Source of the DNA: Competibacter_A sp002352125
GTDB taxonomy: Bacteria; Pseudomonadota; Gammaproteobacteria; Competibacterales; Competibacteraceae
Assembly: GCA_035441325.1 (NCBI GenBank)
Contig: DAOROA010000027.1
Coordinates: forward strand, 1-64,000
DNA: 64,000 nt
Reading direction: 5' to 3'
The position numbers and the translations under genes are program-made. This document shows, one piece after another, positions 16,441 to 24,745 of this stretch. Under the pieces are notes generated by a model. It was not told the origin of the DNA, made no database searches, and saw only the letters and a program-made list of their open reading frames with translations. Within the stretch, counting starts at the first letter, position 1. The number at the start of each line of letters is the position of its first letter.

Positions 16441-17510
16441 GTTGCCGCCTCGAAGTCGGTTAAATGACGCTGCCCCTCCTCCACTTTTTTCGGCAAGGTG
16501 ACGCGCGGCTCGGACGTTGTCAGCGGCAGGTAATACGCGCCCCGCTGCCGAAAACAGCGGGTGCTGAACAGCACGGCGTGAGGATAGGTCGCCAATCCCC
16601 GATTGACCCGGATTTGTCCGACCCGCTCCAGCACTTGTTCATGCTCGCGACCGTGCATCATGCAGAACAAGTTGTAAGGCCAGTGCGGCAAACGGCGCGG
16701 TCGACGGTAGCAGAGATTGACGCCGGCTTCCGTCGCCAGCAACCGACCGACCGCGCTCACCTCCGCATCGGGAATGTCCCAAACCACCATTGCGTTGGCC
16801 CTGTAGCCCAGCGCACGATGATGAACGATGACGCCCAGCCGCTTGATCACGCCTTGTTCGAGCCAGTACCGCAGCCGCTCCAGAACCGTTGGCTCGGACA
16901 GGCCCAACTGCCGGGCCAGGAGATGATAAGGCCGGCTGACCAGCGGCAGACCTTCCTGCAACGTCGCTAACAGGCTTCGATCCATCTCGTCGAGATCCAC
17001 CGGATCAATCCCTTGCCTTCCAAGCATGAGCGAGCAGGTTGAGGCGAATGATCGGGTTCGTCCACCGTCGCGCAAATCGAACCCAAGATCGACGTGGAAG
17101 GCTTCCAGCAACGGTAGATCGAGTACCGGCAAGCCGGTGTGATGCTCGATTTCGGCCAACACCACGCGCAGGTGCGTCACCGTGGCGGCGGTCAGCACGA
17201 ACCAGAGATTGAAATCGTGTTCGCGCTGATAATTGTGGTTGACTTCGAAATAGTCGTTGACCAGCCGTGCCACCGTTTCCAATCGCGCCGGCGGAACCGC
17301 CAGCGCGGCTAAGGTACTGACACCGAGCTTGCGAGCAGCGAATACTGCCCCTACCCGGCTGATTTTGCCCTCTTCCTGCAAGCGATGTAGCGCCGCTAAC
17401 ACCTCGGCTTCGCTCCATCCCAAGCGTTCGGCGATCACCCGAAAGGGATAAGTCGTCAGGGGAAAATCGCGCTGAAAGCGATTGAGCAATTCGAGATCGG
17501 CGGCATCCAT
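16428..17510 (-). CDS. Fused siroheme decarboxylase subunits, first pair (NirD/NirL-like)
   Basis: A 360-residue protein with the same double AsnC/Lrp-like architecture as the next gene. Half one carries HNYQREHDFNLWFVL (about 94-108), half two CYRRPRRLPHWPYNLFCMMHGR (about 271-292). It decarboxylates siroheme to 12,18-didecarboxysiroheme in heme d1 synthesis. Fusion of NirD and NirL is known from Paracoccus-type nir clusters. The ATG at 17510 lies one base after the nirF stop; the longer frame would run into nirF. A C-terminal tail of about 35 residues extends past the second domain and overlaps the next start. Confidence 0.9.
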   Translation of the reverse strand: MDAADLELLNRFQRDFPLTTYPFRVIAERLGWSEAEVLAALHRLQEEGKISRVGAVFAARKLGVSTLAALAVPPARLETVARLVNDYFEVNHNYQREHDFNLWFVLTAATVTHLRVVLAEIEHHTGLPVLDLPLLEAFHVDLGFDLRDGGRTRSFASTCSLMLGRQGIDPVDLDEMDRSLLATLQEGLPLVSRPYHLLARQLGLSEPTVLERLRYWLEQGVIKRLGVIVHHRALGYRANAMVVWDIPDAEVSAVGRLLATEAGVNLCYRRPRRLPHWPYNLFCMMHGREHEQVLERVGQIRVNRGLATYPHAVLFSTRCFRQRGAYYLPLTTSEPRVTLPKKVEEGQRHLTDFEAATWMS

Positions 17511-17511
17511 C

Positions 17512-18702
17512 TCAGAACCCGATGCGATGGGCACGCGAGGTAAAGAAAATGCCGCTGGGACTTGCTGCCGGCAACTCGGCCAGCTTGGCAAAATTGGCGG
17601 TGTCGTAGACCACCACCCGATTGTCGTCGCGCGCGGAAACCCAGACCGCTTCGCCGCGCGGGGTAAATTCTAGGTGCAACACGGCCTTGCCCGGCTCCAA
17701 GGTTTGGATGATTCGGCCGGTCAGGGTGTCGATGACTTGCACGAAGCCGTTGTCCGGAAAGGCGAAGTTGAGCCAGACTTGCCGGCCGTCGGGCCGGGCG
17801 ACCACGAACACCGGTTGGCCGCGTACCGGAATGCGGGCGGTTTCTTTCCAGCTCAGCGTATCGGCCACCAACACCTCGTGATGGCCGATGGCCGGCAGAT
17901 AGACCTGATGCCCGGCGACCGCCCAGCCGCGCAGATGGGGCATTTTGTAGACGGGCAACTTTTGCTCGCCCTGGCCGTAGCTGGCGAGAATACGTTGAAT
18001 ACCCCGTTGCGGTTGCCAGGTATCGAGCAGCGCGATGCCGTCCTCGCCGAACAATCCCGCCAAGTAATAACGGCCGTCCGGCGTTACCAGTCCATCGTAA
18101 GGCGCTCGGCCGATGCCGTTGAATTTCTCGACCTTGGGCGATTTGGGATCGCGCAAGTCGGCGATCCAGATTTGATCGGCATCGAACAGGGAATAGATGA
18201 AACGGTCACCCGGCAGATCGGCGATGCCGACCACTTTCGACAGCTTGCCGTCGCCATAGGTAGCGGGAATATCGGCCACCGGCTCCAGCGTGTCGGCGGC
18301 GAACACCTTGAGGCCGCCCGGCTCGTAGTTGGCGACCGCGACCAATCGCCCATCCTGGGAAATCGCCCCGCCGATGCTGTTGCCACCCTGGACGATGCGT
18401 TTTTCCAGCGCGCCGCGCAGAATGTCCACCTTGCTCAAGCCGCCGTCGCGCCCGAATACGTAGGCGTAACGCTGATCGCGGGAGAACACCACCGAGGCGT
18501 GGGACAGGTCGCCCAAGCCGTCCACTCGGCCGATGACATTGTTGCCGCTGGTATCGACGATGAGGATGCGCCCGGCACTGCGCTCGATGATGACGCCGAG
18601 ATCGCCCGTGCCGCGCAACGGTGGTTCCCCGCTCCACGCCAGCGGCAATAATAGGGAAAGCAGCATCCACCAGCCGAACAATATCGTTTTTGGGATCGTC
18701 AT
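17512..18702 (-). CDS. nirF: NirF, heme d1 biosynthesis protein
   Basis: A 396-residue d1-type beta-propeller without a heme c motif, which distinguishes it from NirN and NirS. An N-terminal hydrophobic segment (about residues 7-24) acts as a signal peptide or anchor. Propeller repeats with DxxxxxVIG, DGRxVAVANY and DGRYYLAGLF blades follow. NirF binds heme d1 precursors in the periplasm and is required before the final dehydrogenation. The ATG overlaps the nirC stop by four bases. Confidence 0.94.
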   Translation of the reverse strand: MTIPKTILFGWWMLLSLLLPLAWSGEPPLRGTGDLGVIIERSAGRILIVDTSGNNVIGRVDGLGDLSHASVVFSRDQRYAYVFGRDGGLSKVDILRGALEKRIVQGGNSIGGAISQDGRLVAVANYEPGGLKVFAADTLEPVADIPATYGDGKLSKVVGIADLPGDRFIYSLFDADQIWIADLRDPKSPKVEKFNGIGRAPYDGLVTPDGRYYLAGLFGEDGIALLDTWQPQRGIQRILASYGQGEQKLPVYKMPHLRGWAVAGHQVYLPAIGHHEVLVADTLSWKETARIPVRGQPVFVVARPDGRQVWLNFAFPDNGFVQVIDTLTGRIIQTLEPGKAVLHLEFTPRGEAVWVSARDDNRVVVYDTANFAKLAELPAASPSGIFFTSRAHRIGF

Positions 18703-19121
18703 TTGGATTCCTCCGGAAACCCGCGCAGCAGTTGCGCCACGATCCAGTCCGCCTCGGCTTCGCTCAAAAAGGGCTTCCAGGGCGGCATGGCGGTGCCGGG
18801 CCGGCCGAACAGAATGGTGTATTTCAAACCGGCGGGGGGTTTGTCGCGCAGAGCCTCGGGCAACAGCGCCGGTCCCAGGCCACCACGCAGGGTCAGCCCG
18901 TGACAGGAACCGCAGTCCTGTCGCACCATGCGAATCAACTCCCGGCTACGTTCCAGCGACGGCGTGGGCAACTCGTCCGCCAGCACGAGCGAACCGCACA
19001 GCAAACCACTCGCCAACCAAATCAACAGTCTGATTTGCTGGCTCCCAACAAAGAAGACGCCCTCGCGGGTTGATCGCGCATCGAGGGGCGAACGCTTGAA
19101 CGACCATCGGCGAGGACGCAT
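18699..19121 (-). CDS. nirC: NirC-type periplasmic monoheme cytochrome c
   Basis: A small class I cytochrome c with CGSCH and a late TAMPPW stretch whose Met is the likely sixth heme ligand. The hydrophobic signal core LLIWLASGLLCGSLVLA is preceded by a basic stretch of 30 or more residues if the ATG at 19121 is used. That is long for a signal peptide, so a later TTG or an undetected start is possible. In the nir operon this cytochrome can donate electrons to NirS and may accept them from NirN. It lies between nirM and nirF. Confidence 0.88.
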   Translation of the reverse strand: MRPRRWSFKRSPLDARSTREGVFFVGSQQIRLLIWLASGLLCGSLVLADELPTPSLERSRELIRMVRQDCGSCHGLTLRGGLGPALLPEALRDKPPAGLKYTILFGRPGTAMPPWKPFLSEAEADWIVAQLLRGFPEESK

Positions 19122-19241
19122 GGCAAATAGGCACTGCAAGATTGTTGTCGTTGGAATGAACCTGTCGCAGCAGACAGGGGATCGTGACCGATATCCAGCC
19201 CGCCGCCGCTCTCGACGAGCGACGGCCAGAGTGGTCTGATC

Positions 19242-19553
19242 TTATTTGGCCATTCCCAGAATCCAGGTGACCAAGGCATTGAGATCGGCATCGGGTACGG
19301 TTGGATTGGGTGGCATCGGGATTTGCCCCCACACACCCACGCCACCAGCCTTTACCTTAGCGACCAGCTTGGCGGGCGCGTCAGCCTGGCCCTTGTACTT
19401 GACGGCCACATCCTGATAGGAAGGACCGAGCGCTTTTTTATCGACCTGATGACAGGCCAGGCAATTGTATTTCTTCGCCAACTCCTCGCTGGCCTGCGCC
19501 GCTGGCGCAATCAGCAGAGCCAAAGCCAGCGCACTGAGATATTTGATACGCAT
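19242..19553 (-). CDS. nirM: Cytochrome c551 (NirM)
   Basis: A 103-residue precursor. A signal peptide ends at AQA (about residue 21). The mature protein has CLACH at 31-35 and Met80 in IPMPPN, the typical c551 fold of about 82 residues. It is the periplasmic electron donor to nitrite reductase. It follows nirS after 17 bases, as in the Pseudomonas nirSMC order. Confidence 0.95.
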   Translation of the reverse strand: MRIKYLSALALALLIAPAAQASEELAKKYNCLACHQVDKKALGPSYQDVAVKYKGQADAPAKLVAKVKAGGVGVWGQIPMPPNPTVPDADLNALVTWILGMAK

Positions 19554-19570
19554 GACAGCTCCCCTTTACC

Positions 19571-21307
19571 TTAGTAAATGTCGTGTTGGGTGTTGTAAAC
19601 GTTGAAGTGACCGGTCGGCGTGATGAGCTTGGGATCCTTGATGACCGTCTTCAGTTTCAAGGTTTTGTCGTCCACCACCACCAGCGCGGATTCTTTGTCC
19701 TTGGCGCTCCACACCGAGAACCAGATTTCGTCGCCAGCCTTGTTGAATTCCGGCTGCACCACGCGCTTGGCGCCCTCGCCCAGCCCGGACCACTCGGCAA
19801 TCGGCAACACCTGGTAGGGCTTATCCAGATTCTCCAGATCGAACACCGCCACCGACTGGCTGATCTTCGGGTCTGGGTTCAGCGGGGTATCGACATACAG
19901 ATGCTTGGATTTGGGATGGGTCTTGATGAATAACGAGCCACCGCCTTGTCCCTTGAGGGTGCGCACCACTTTCCAAGCATTATTTTTATGTTTCTCGGGA
20001 TCAGTGCCGATCAGCGAAACCGATTCATCGCCCAAGTGACCGGTCGCCCACACTGGCCCGAACTTGGGATCGACGAAGTTGGCGCCGCGCCCCGGGTGTG
20101 GTGTCTTACCGACATCCACCAGCGCCGCCAGCTTGTCTTCCTTGGTGTCCACCACCGCGATCTTGTTGGAAGCGTTGGCGGCGACCAGGAAATAGCGCCC
20201 GCTGGCATCGAAGCCGCCGTCATGCAGAAAACGGGCACCATCGATGGTGGTGGTTCTCAGGTTGTTGAGGTCTTCGTAACTAACCATCATGATCTTGCCG
20301 GTTTCCTTGGCGTTGACCACGAACTCGGGATGGAAGTGAGAAGCGACGATGGAGGCCACGCGTGGTTCGGGGTGATACTCGCTGTCCACCGTCATGCCCC
20401 GGGTGGAGACGATCTTGAGCGGCTTCAAGGTGTCGCCTTCCATGATGACGTATTGCGGCGGCCAGTAAGAACCGGCAATCGCGTACTTGTCCTCGTAACC
20501 CTTGTACTTGGAGGTTTCCACCGAACGGGCCTCCAAGCCGATCTTGATTTCCGCCACGGTGTCTGGCTTTTCCATCCAGAGATCGATCAGATTGATCCGG
20601 GCGTCGCGGCCAATGACGTACAGGTAGCGGCCCGAAGCGGACATGCGGGAGATGTGAACCGCGTAGCCAGTCGGGAGAATGCTGATAATTTTCTTGCTGT
20701 CGCCGTCGATCAGCGCGACTTGACCAGCATCGCGCAACGTCACCGACATGATGTTGTCGATGTTATAGTTGTTCATCTTTTTGGTGGGACGCTTATCCAC
20801 CGGCACTACTACTTTCCAAGTGGCTTCCATGTCCTTGATGCCATATTCCGGCGGCAAGGGCGGTTCCTGTTGGATATAGCGCGCCATCAAGTCCACTTCC
20901 TGGTCGGTGAGTTCCCCAGAAGTCCCCCAGTTTGGCATCCCGGCGGGCGAGCCATACTTGATGAAGGTTTTGAGATATTCGGTACCGTTAGTCAGAGTCT
21001 TGTCCGTGGTTAGCGGCTTGCCGGTCGCCCCCTTGCGCAGCACGCCGTGGCAACCCGCGCAACGCTGGAAATAAATCTGTTTGCCTTTTTGGAACTCCGC
21101 TTCGGTCATCGGCGGCGCTTTAGGATTGATACTCTGATGCATTTCTTCGCTGGCCAAGGGCGAACCGCCGGCTTGATACTTAACCTCGGCACCGCTATGG
21201 CCATCCTTAGCAGATGGCTGGTCCGCAGCCAGCGCAATGCCGACGGCGAGCGGTAGTGCAGCCAACGCAACGGTCGCTTGTTTTAGTTTTAAGCGGGCGT
21301 ATAGCAT
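19571..21307 (-). CDS. nirS: Cytochrome cd1 nitrite reductase NirS
   Basis: A 578-residue precursor. A signal peptide (to about residue 28) is followed by a cytochrome c domain with CAGCH at 83-87 and an eight-bladed d1 propeller. Histidines for the d1 site are seen in YAVHISR, SHFHPEF and FLHDGGF. It reduces nitrite to NO in the periplasm. The ATG at 21307 has GGAGG (21316-21320) 8 bases upstream; the ATG at 21313 and a GTG at 21322 are too close to that site. It leads the nir operon and lies behind a perfect DNR-type box. Confidence 0.98.
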   Translation of the reverse strand: MLYARLKLKQATVALAALPLAVGIALAADQPSAKDGHSGAEVKYQAGGSPLASEEMHQSINPKAPPMTEAEFQKGKQIYFQRCAGCHGVLRKGATGKPLTTDKTLTNGTEYLKTFIKYGSPAGMPNWGTSGELTDQEVDLMARYIQQEPPLPPEYGIKDMEATWKVVVPVDKRPTKKMNNYNIDNIMSVTLRDAGQVALIDGDSKKIISILPTGYAVHISRMSASGRYLYVIGRDARINLIDLWMEKPDTVAEIKIGLEARSVETSKYKGYEDKYAIAGSYWPPQYVIMEGDTLKPLKIVSTRGMTVDSEYHPEPRVASIVASHFHPEFVVNAKETGKIMMVSYEDLNNLRTTTIDGARFLHDGGFDASGRYFLVAANASNKIAVVDTKEDKLAALVDVGKTPHPGRGANFVDPKFGPVWATGHLGDESVSLIGTDPEKHKNNAWKVVRTLKGQGGGSLFIKTHPKSKHLYVDTPLNPDPKISQSVAVFDLENLDKPYQVLPIAEWSGLGEGAKRVVQPEFNKAGDEIWFSVWSAKDKESALVVVDDKTLKLKTVIKDPKLITPTGHFNVYNTQHDIY

Positions 21308-21399
21308 GTGCATTCCCTCCACGAGACAACGGGTGGTAGCGTAACTTCGGTTATCGTTTGAACTGCTTAATGAAATACGGCAACCGTCATCACCATGCC

Positions 21400-21413
21400 T
21401 TGATTTACATCAA
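21400..21413. promoter_or_regulatory. Perfect DNR/FNR box between nirS and the Dnr-like gene
   Basis: TTGATTTACATCAA fits the TTGAT-N4-ATCAA consensus exactly. It lies about 92 bases before the nirS ATG and 74 before the divergent regulator, so it is well placed for activation of nirS and for autoregulation. Confidence 0.9.
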
Positions 21414-21487
21414 ATTCCCGAATAATTGCATCAAACAGAATGTGGTAATGCCCGATCGTTAACCGAACGAGAGGAACAGCAAAACCG

Positions 21488-22213
21488 GTGAGCAAACAAA
21501 TCGATATCGGTCGGGTATTGGCTAATCTGCCGCTATTTCAGCAGTTGAGCGACGGCGAGATCGCCAATCTGGCGACGGGAACCCGGGAAATCAGGCTGGA
21601 GAAAGGGCGGATTCTGTTTCAGAAAGGTTGTGCGCTGGATGGTTTCTACATCACCGTATACGGCCAGATCAAGCTGGCGTTCTCCTCGCTGCAAGGCCAC
21701 GAAAAAGTCGTGTCCATCGTCGGGCCGGGGCAAAGCTTCGGCGAAGCGGTGATGTTCATGGAAAAGCCTTGCCCGGTGATGGCTCAGGCGTTGGAAAATT
21801 CCCGCCTGCTATATATCGCCAAGCAGGGCATTTTCGCGGCCATCGATCACGATAGCGCCTTCGCCCACCGTTTGTTGGCCGGGTTGAGCATGCGCCTGCA
21901 CAGTTTGATCCAGGATGTGGAGAACTACTCCCTGCGCTCCTCCACCCAGCGAGTGATCGGTTTTCTCCTGCAACTGGCAGGAATGCCTACTAGCGGCCCA
22001 GTCGAATTCGCATTGCCGGCCAGCAAGCACGTCATCGCATCGAGGCTAAACCTGACGCCGGAGACGCTATCGCGGATTTTGCACAGCTTGAGTGAATCCG
22101 GCTTGATCGCGGTGAAAGGCCGGCGCATCGTCGCGCTGGACGTGGCGCGGCTGAGCCGGTTCGACGATTCCCCGCCCCCGCCATGCGCCAAGGGCAGTCG
22201 AGCGGTTCGCTAG
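21488..22213 (+). CDS. Crp/Fnr-family regulator, Dnr-like
   Basis: A 241-residue activator. An N-terminal cyclic-nucleotide-binding-type barrel (about 15-125), a long dimerisation helix (about 128-155) and a C-terminal winged helix (about 155-220) are visible. The recognition helix contains ETLSRIL, the E-x-x-S-R pattern of FNR-type DNA readers. There are no N-terminal cysteine clusters, so it is not an oxygen-sensing FNR; heme-based NO sensing as in Dnr is likely. It starts with GTG and ends in a CTAG shared with the stop of the converging gene. A perfect target box lies in its own promoter. Confidence 0.9.
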   Translation: MSKQIDIGRVLANLPLFQQLSDGEIANLATGTREIRLEKGRILFQKGCALDGFYITVYGQIKLAFSSLQGHEKVVSIVGPGQSFGEAVMFMEKPCPVMAQALENSRLLYIAKQGIFAAIDHDSAFAHRLLAGLSMRLHSLIQDVENYSLRSSTQRVIGFLLQLAGMPTSGPVEFALPASKHVIASRLNLTPETLSRILHSLSESGLIAVKGRRIVALDVARLSRFDDSPPPPCAKGSRAVR

Positions 22214-22683
22214 GGGTGGCCGAACGCTTCCCGCAGCAACCGCTCCATAGTCTCGCCCCAACGCCGACGCGGTCGTTCCTGCCAGAACCGCGCATCGGGC
22301 CGGCAATCGATCTTTTGCTTGTAAATCGCCAGGATCGCCATCACCGTAGCCAATCCGAATGCCAGCGGCGCGTTCGGAATGCCGGCGAACGGCAACACCA
22401 GCAGCATCAAAAAGGTAAACCCAGCGATCCAACCACACGGAATATAAAGAAAATAGCGGATATCGAACCGGTTGCCGTCGCGGCGAACGATGACCCGCAT
22501 CGGCCAATCGTCCTGCGCCAAATACGCCCGCCGCCGCAATTCCAGGAAATTCTCCCGCTCGGTAGCGACGACAAAATCCTTCAACAATAGCGCGTTGCGA
22601 AAGTGTTTCAACTGGACATCGCCGCCCCGCACCGTCGCCTGCGTCGTCCGTCCCAGATGCTGGATCGTCGGTTCGACCGCCAT
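22210..22683 (-). CDS. Membrane protein of unknown function, 157 aa
   Basis: I do not recognise this protein. An N-terminal soluble part of about 75 residues is followed by two hydrophobic helices (about 80-100 and 104-124) and a basic tail. It starts 3 bases after the quinone oxidoreductase stop, so the two are likely co-transcribed. Its stop overlaps the regulator stop in the palindrome CTAG. Confidence 0.75.
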   Translation of the reverse strand: MAVEPTIQHLGRTTQATVRGGDVQLKHFRNALLLKDFVVATERENFLELRRRAYLAQDDWPMRVIVRRDGNRFDIRYFLYIPCGWIAGFTFLMLLVLPFAGIPNAPLAFGLATVMAILAIYKQKIDCRPDARFWQERPRRRWGETMERLLREAFGHP

Positions 22684-22686
22684 GCC

Positions 22687-23667
22687 TCACCCGCCCACCG
22701 CAATCACCACTTTGCCGACCGATTTGCGCGCGACGACCTGATTCAGAGCATCGACCGCTCGCTCCAGCGGGTAGATCGCCGAGACATAGGGCCGGATCGC
22801 GCCGGCCAAATACCATCGCAGCAAAATTTGGAAGCTCTCGGTCATCACGGCAGGATGGCGTTCCGCGTAAGCCGGCCAGTTGAGACCAATCACGTCCACG
22901 TTCTTGACCAGGAGATGATTGGCAGGAATCTGCGGGACGGTACCGCCCGCGAAACCGATCACCAGAATCCGCCCCTCGAAGGCGATGCTGCGCAAGGATG
23001 CAGTGAACAACTCGCCGCCGACCGGATCGTAGACCACGTCTGCGCCGCGTCCGCCGGTTAGTTCCCCAATTCGCGAACGGACATCGTCGCGGCTGGTATC
23101 GACGAGATGATCCGCGCCGTGTTCGCGAGCGACTTCGAGCTTTTCCGGGCTGCTGGCGGTGGCGATCACCGTCGCGCCCAGTTGCTTGCCGATGGTCACT
23201 GCCGTCAGCCCGACCCCACCGGACGCACCGTGCACCACCAGCGTTTCTCCGGCGCGCAACCGTGCCCGGTGCCACAAAGCGACGTGCGACGTGCCGAACA
23301 CCACCGGAAACGCCGCGCCGTGTTCGTAGGGCATCGCCGTTGGCATCGCCACGCAACGGTCCACGTTCGCCACCACCTGCTCGGCGTAACCGCCATGCGG
23401 CGCGATGGCGATAACTCGCTCGCCAACTCTAAATCGGGCGACGCCCTCGCCGACTTCCAGAATATCGCCGGCCACCTCGAAGCCCGGGCTGAACGGCGGT
23501 TCCGGCTGCACTTGATACTGCCCGCGAGCGATCAGGCTATCGGCGAAATTGACCCCGCAGGCCCGTACTCGCACCCGCACTTGGCCGGGTCCGGGACGCG
23601 GCTCCGGCACATCCTCCAACCGCAACGCGGCCGGACCGCTCAGCTCGTGGCAAACGATGGCTTTCAT
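22687..23667 (-). CDS. NADPH:quinone oxidoreductase-type zinc-free MDR protein
   Basis: A 326-residue medium-chain dehydrogenase/reductase. The N-terminal GroES-like domain starts with MKAIVCHE and carries GVNFADSLIARGQY. The Rossmann domain has HGASGGVGLTAV (about 146-157) for NADPH. There are no zinc-ligand cysteines in the expected places, as in the quinone reductase branch. The ATG at 23667 matches the family start; the longer frame adds unrelated sequence. The true substrate is not predictable. Confidence 0.88.
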   Translation of the reverse strand: MKAIVCHELSGPAALRLEDVPEPRPGPGQVRVRVRACGVNFADSLIARGQYQVQPEPPFSPGFEVAGDILEVGEGVARFRVGERVIAIAPHGGYAEQVVANVDRCVAMPTAMPYEHGAAFPVVFGTSHVALWHRARLRAGETLVVHGASGGVGLTAVTIGKQLGATVIATASSPEKLEVAREHGADHLVDTSRDDVRSRIGELTGGRGADVVYDPVGGELFTASLRSIAFEGRILVIGFAGGTVPQIPANHLLVKNVDVIGLNWPAYAERHPAVMTESFQILLRWYLAGAIRPYVSAIYPLERAVDALNQVVARKSVGKVVIAVGG

Positions 23668-23762
23668 CGGTGAAGTCCTCGATTCCGCGGATCGGTTGAC
23701 GATCCTTTTTTCCTTAACTTGTCCAGGCGAATACGGTAACCCATCGAACGACGGTGCATCGC

Positions 23763-24620
23763 TTAATTCCGCTCTTCCGGCGCCGAAGAATCCGCCGCCG
23801 CCTCCTTGTCGTGTTCGATCATGGCGTAGGCGGAATGATTGTGAATGGATTCGAAGTTTTCCGACTCCACCGCATAAGCCGCCACGCGTTCGTCTCGGTT
23901 CAATTTGGCGGCGATATCGCGCACCATGTCCTCGACAAATTTTGGATTCTCGTAAGCGCGCTCGGTGACGTACTTCTCGTCCGGCCGCTTGAGCAGTCCG
24001 TAAAGCTCGCAAGAGGCTTCCTTCTCGACCAAGTCGATGATGTCCTCGATCCAGATGAAACCCCGGGTGCGAACGTTGACGGTGACGTGGGAACGCTGGT
24101 TGTGCGCACCGTATTTGGAAATTTTCTTCGAGCAGGGGCAAAGGCTGGTAACCGGCACCACCACCTTGAGATTCATGGCCGGCTGACCGTCGCGAATCTC
24201 GCCGATGAACGTCACCTCGTAATCCATCAGGCTCCGAACCCCGGATATCGGCGCCGCTTTATCGACAAAGTGGGTGAAAGTCATTTCGATGTGTCCGGCT
24301 TCGGCCTCCAACCGCCCGGTCATCTCCGTCAGCATGTCCTTGAAGGAATCGACCGAAATTTCGCGTCCGGGCACGTTCAAAATTTCCACGAAGCGCGACA
24401 TGTGCGTGCCTTTGAAATTGTGCGGCAGGTTCACGTACATGTTGAACGTGGCGATGGTGTGCTGTTCGCCACCGCTACGATCGCGCACCTTGATCGGATG
24501 GCGAATATCCTTGATCCCGACCTTGTTGATCGCCAACCGGCGGGTATCGGCGCTATTCTGCACGTCCGGGATATGAACTACCGTGGACATGGCCGCAGAA
24601 TTTATCGTCAATGGCTTCAT
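23763..24620 (-). CDS. folE2: GTP cyclohydrolase FolE2 (type IB)
   Basis: A 285-residue enzyme converting GTP to 7,8-dihydroneopterin triphosphate, the first step of folate (and queuosine) synthesis. Characteristic segments are IPDVQN near the N-terminus, LKVVVPVTSLCPCSK with the catalytic cysteine (about residues 151-165), and HNQRSH. FolE2 uses varied metals and replaces zinc-dependent FolE. The ATG at 24620 has GAGAGG 6 bases upstream; another in-frame ATG is ten codons later. Confidence 0.96.
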   Translation of the reverse strand: MKPLTINSAAMSTVVHIPDVQNSADTRRLAINKVGIKDIRHPIKVRDRSGGEQHTIATFNMYVNLPHNFKGTHMSRFVEILNVPGREISVDSFKDMLTEMTGRLEAEAGHIEMTFTHFVDKAAPISGVRSLMDYEVTFIGEIRDGQPAMNLKVVVPVTSLCPCSKKISKYGAHNQRSHVTVNVRTRGFIWIEDIIDLVEKEASCELYGLLKRPDEKYVTERAYENPKFVEDMVRDIAAKLNRDERVAAYAVESENFESIHNHSAYAMIEHDKEAAADSSAPEERN

Positions 24621-24745
24621 GCAATCCTCTCAGCGGCGCGCACTCGCGCACCTTCGTTCGAAATCAACACCTCGCATCGCTCCAACCGGTTGTGGTGGCC
24701 GCAAACGCCACTCTTTGGATAATCGATCAGGTCGTTAATTCCCGA

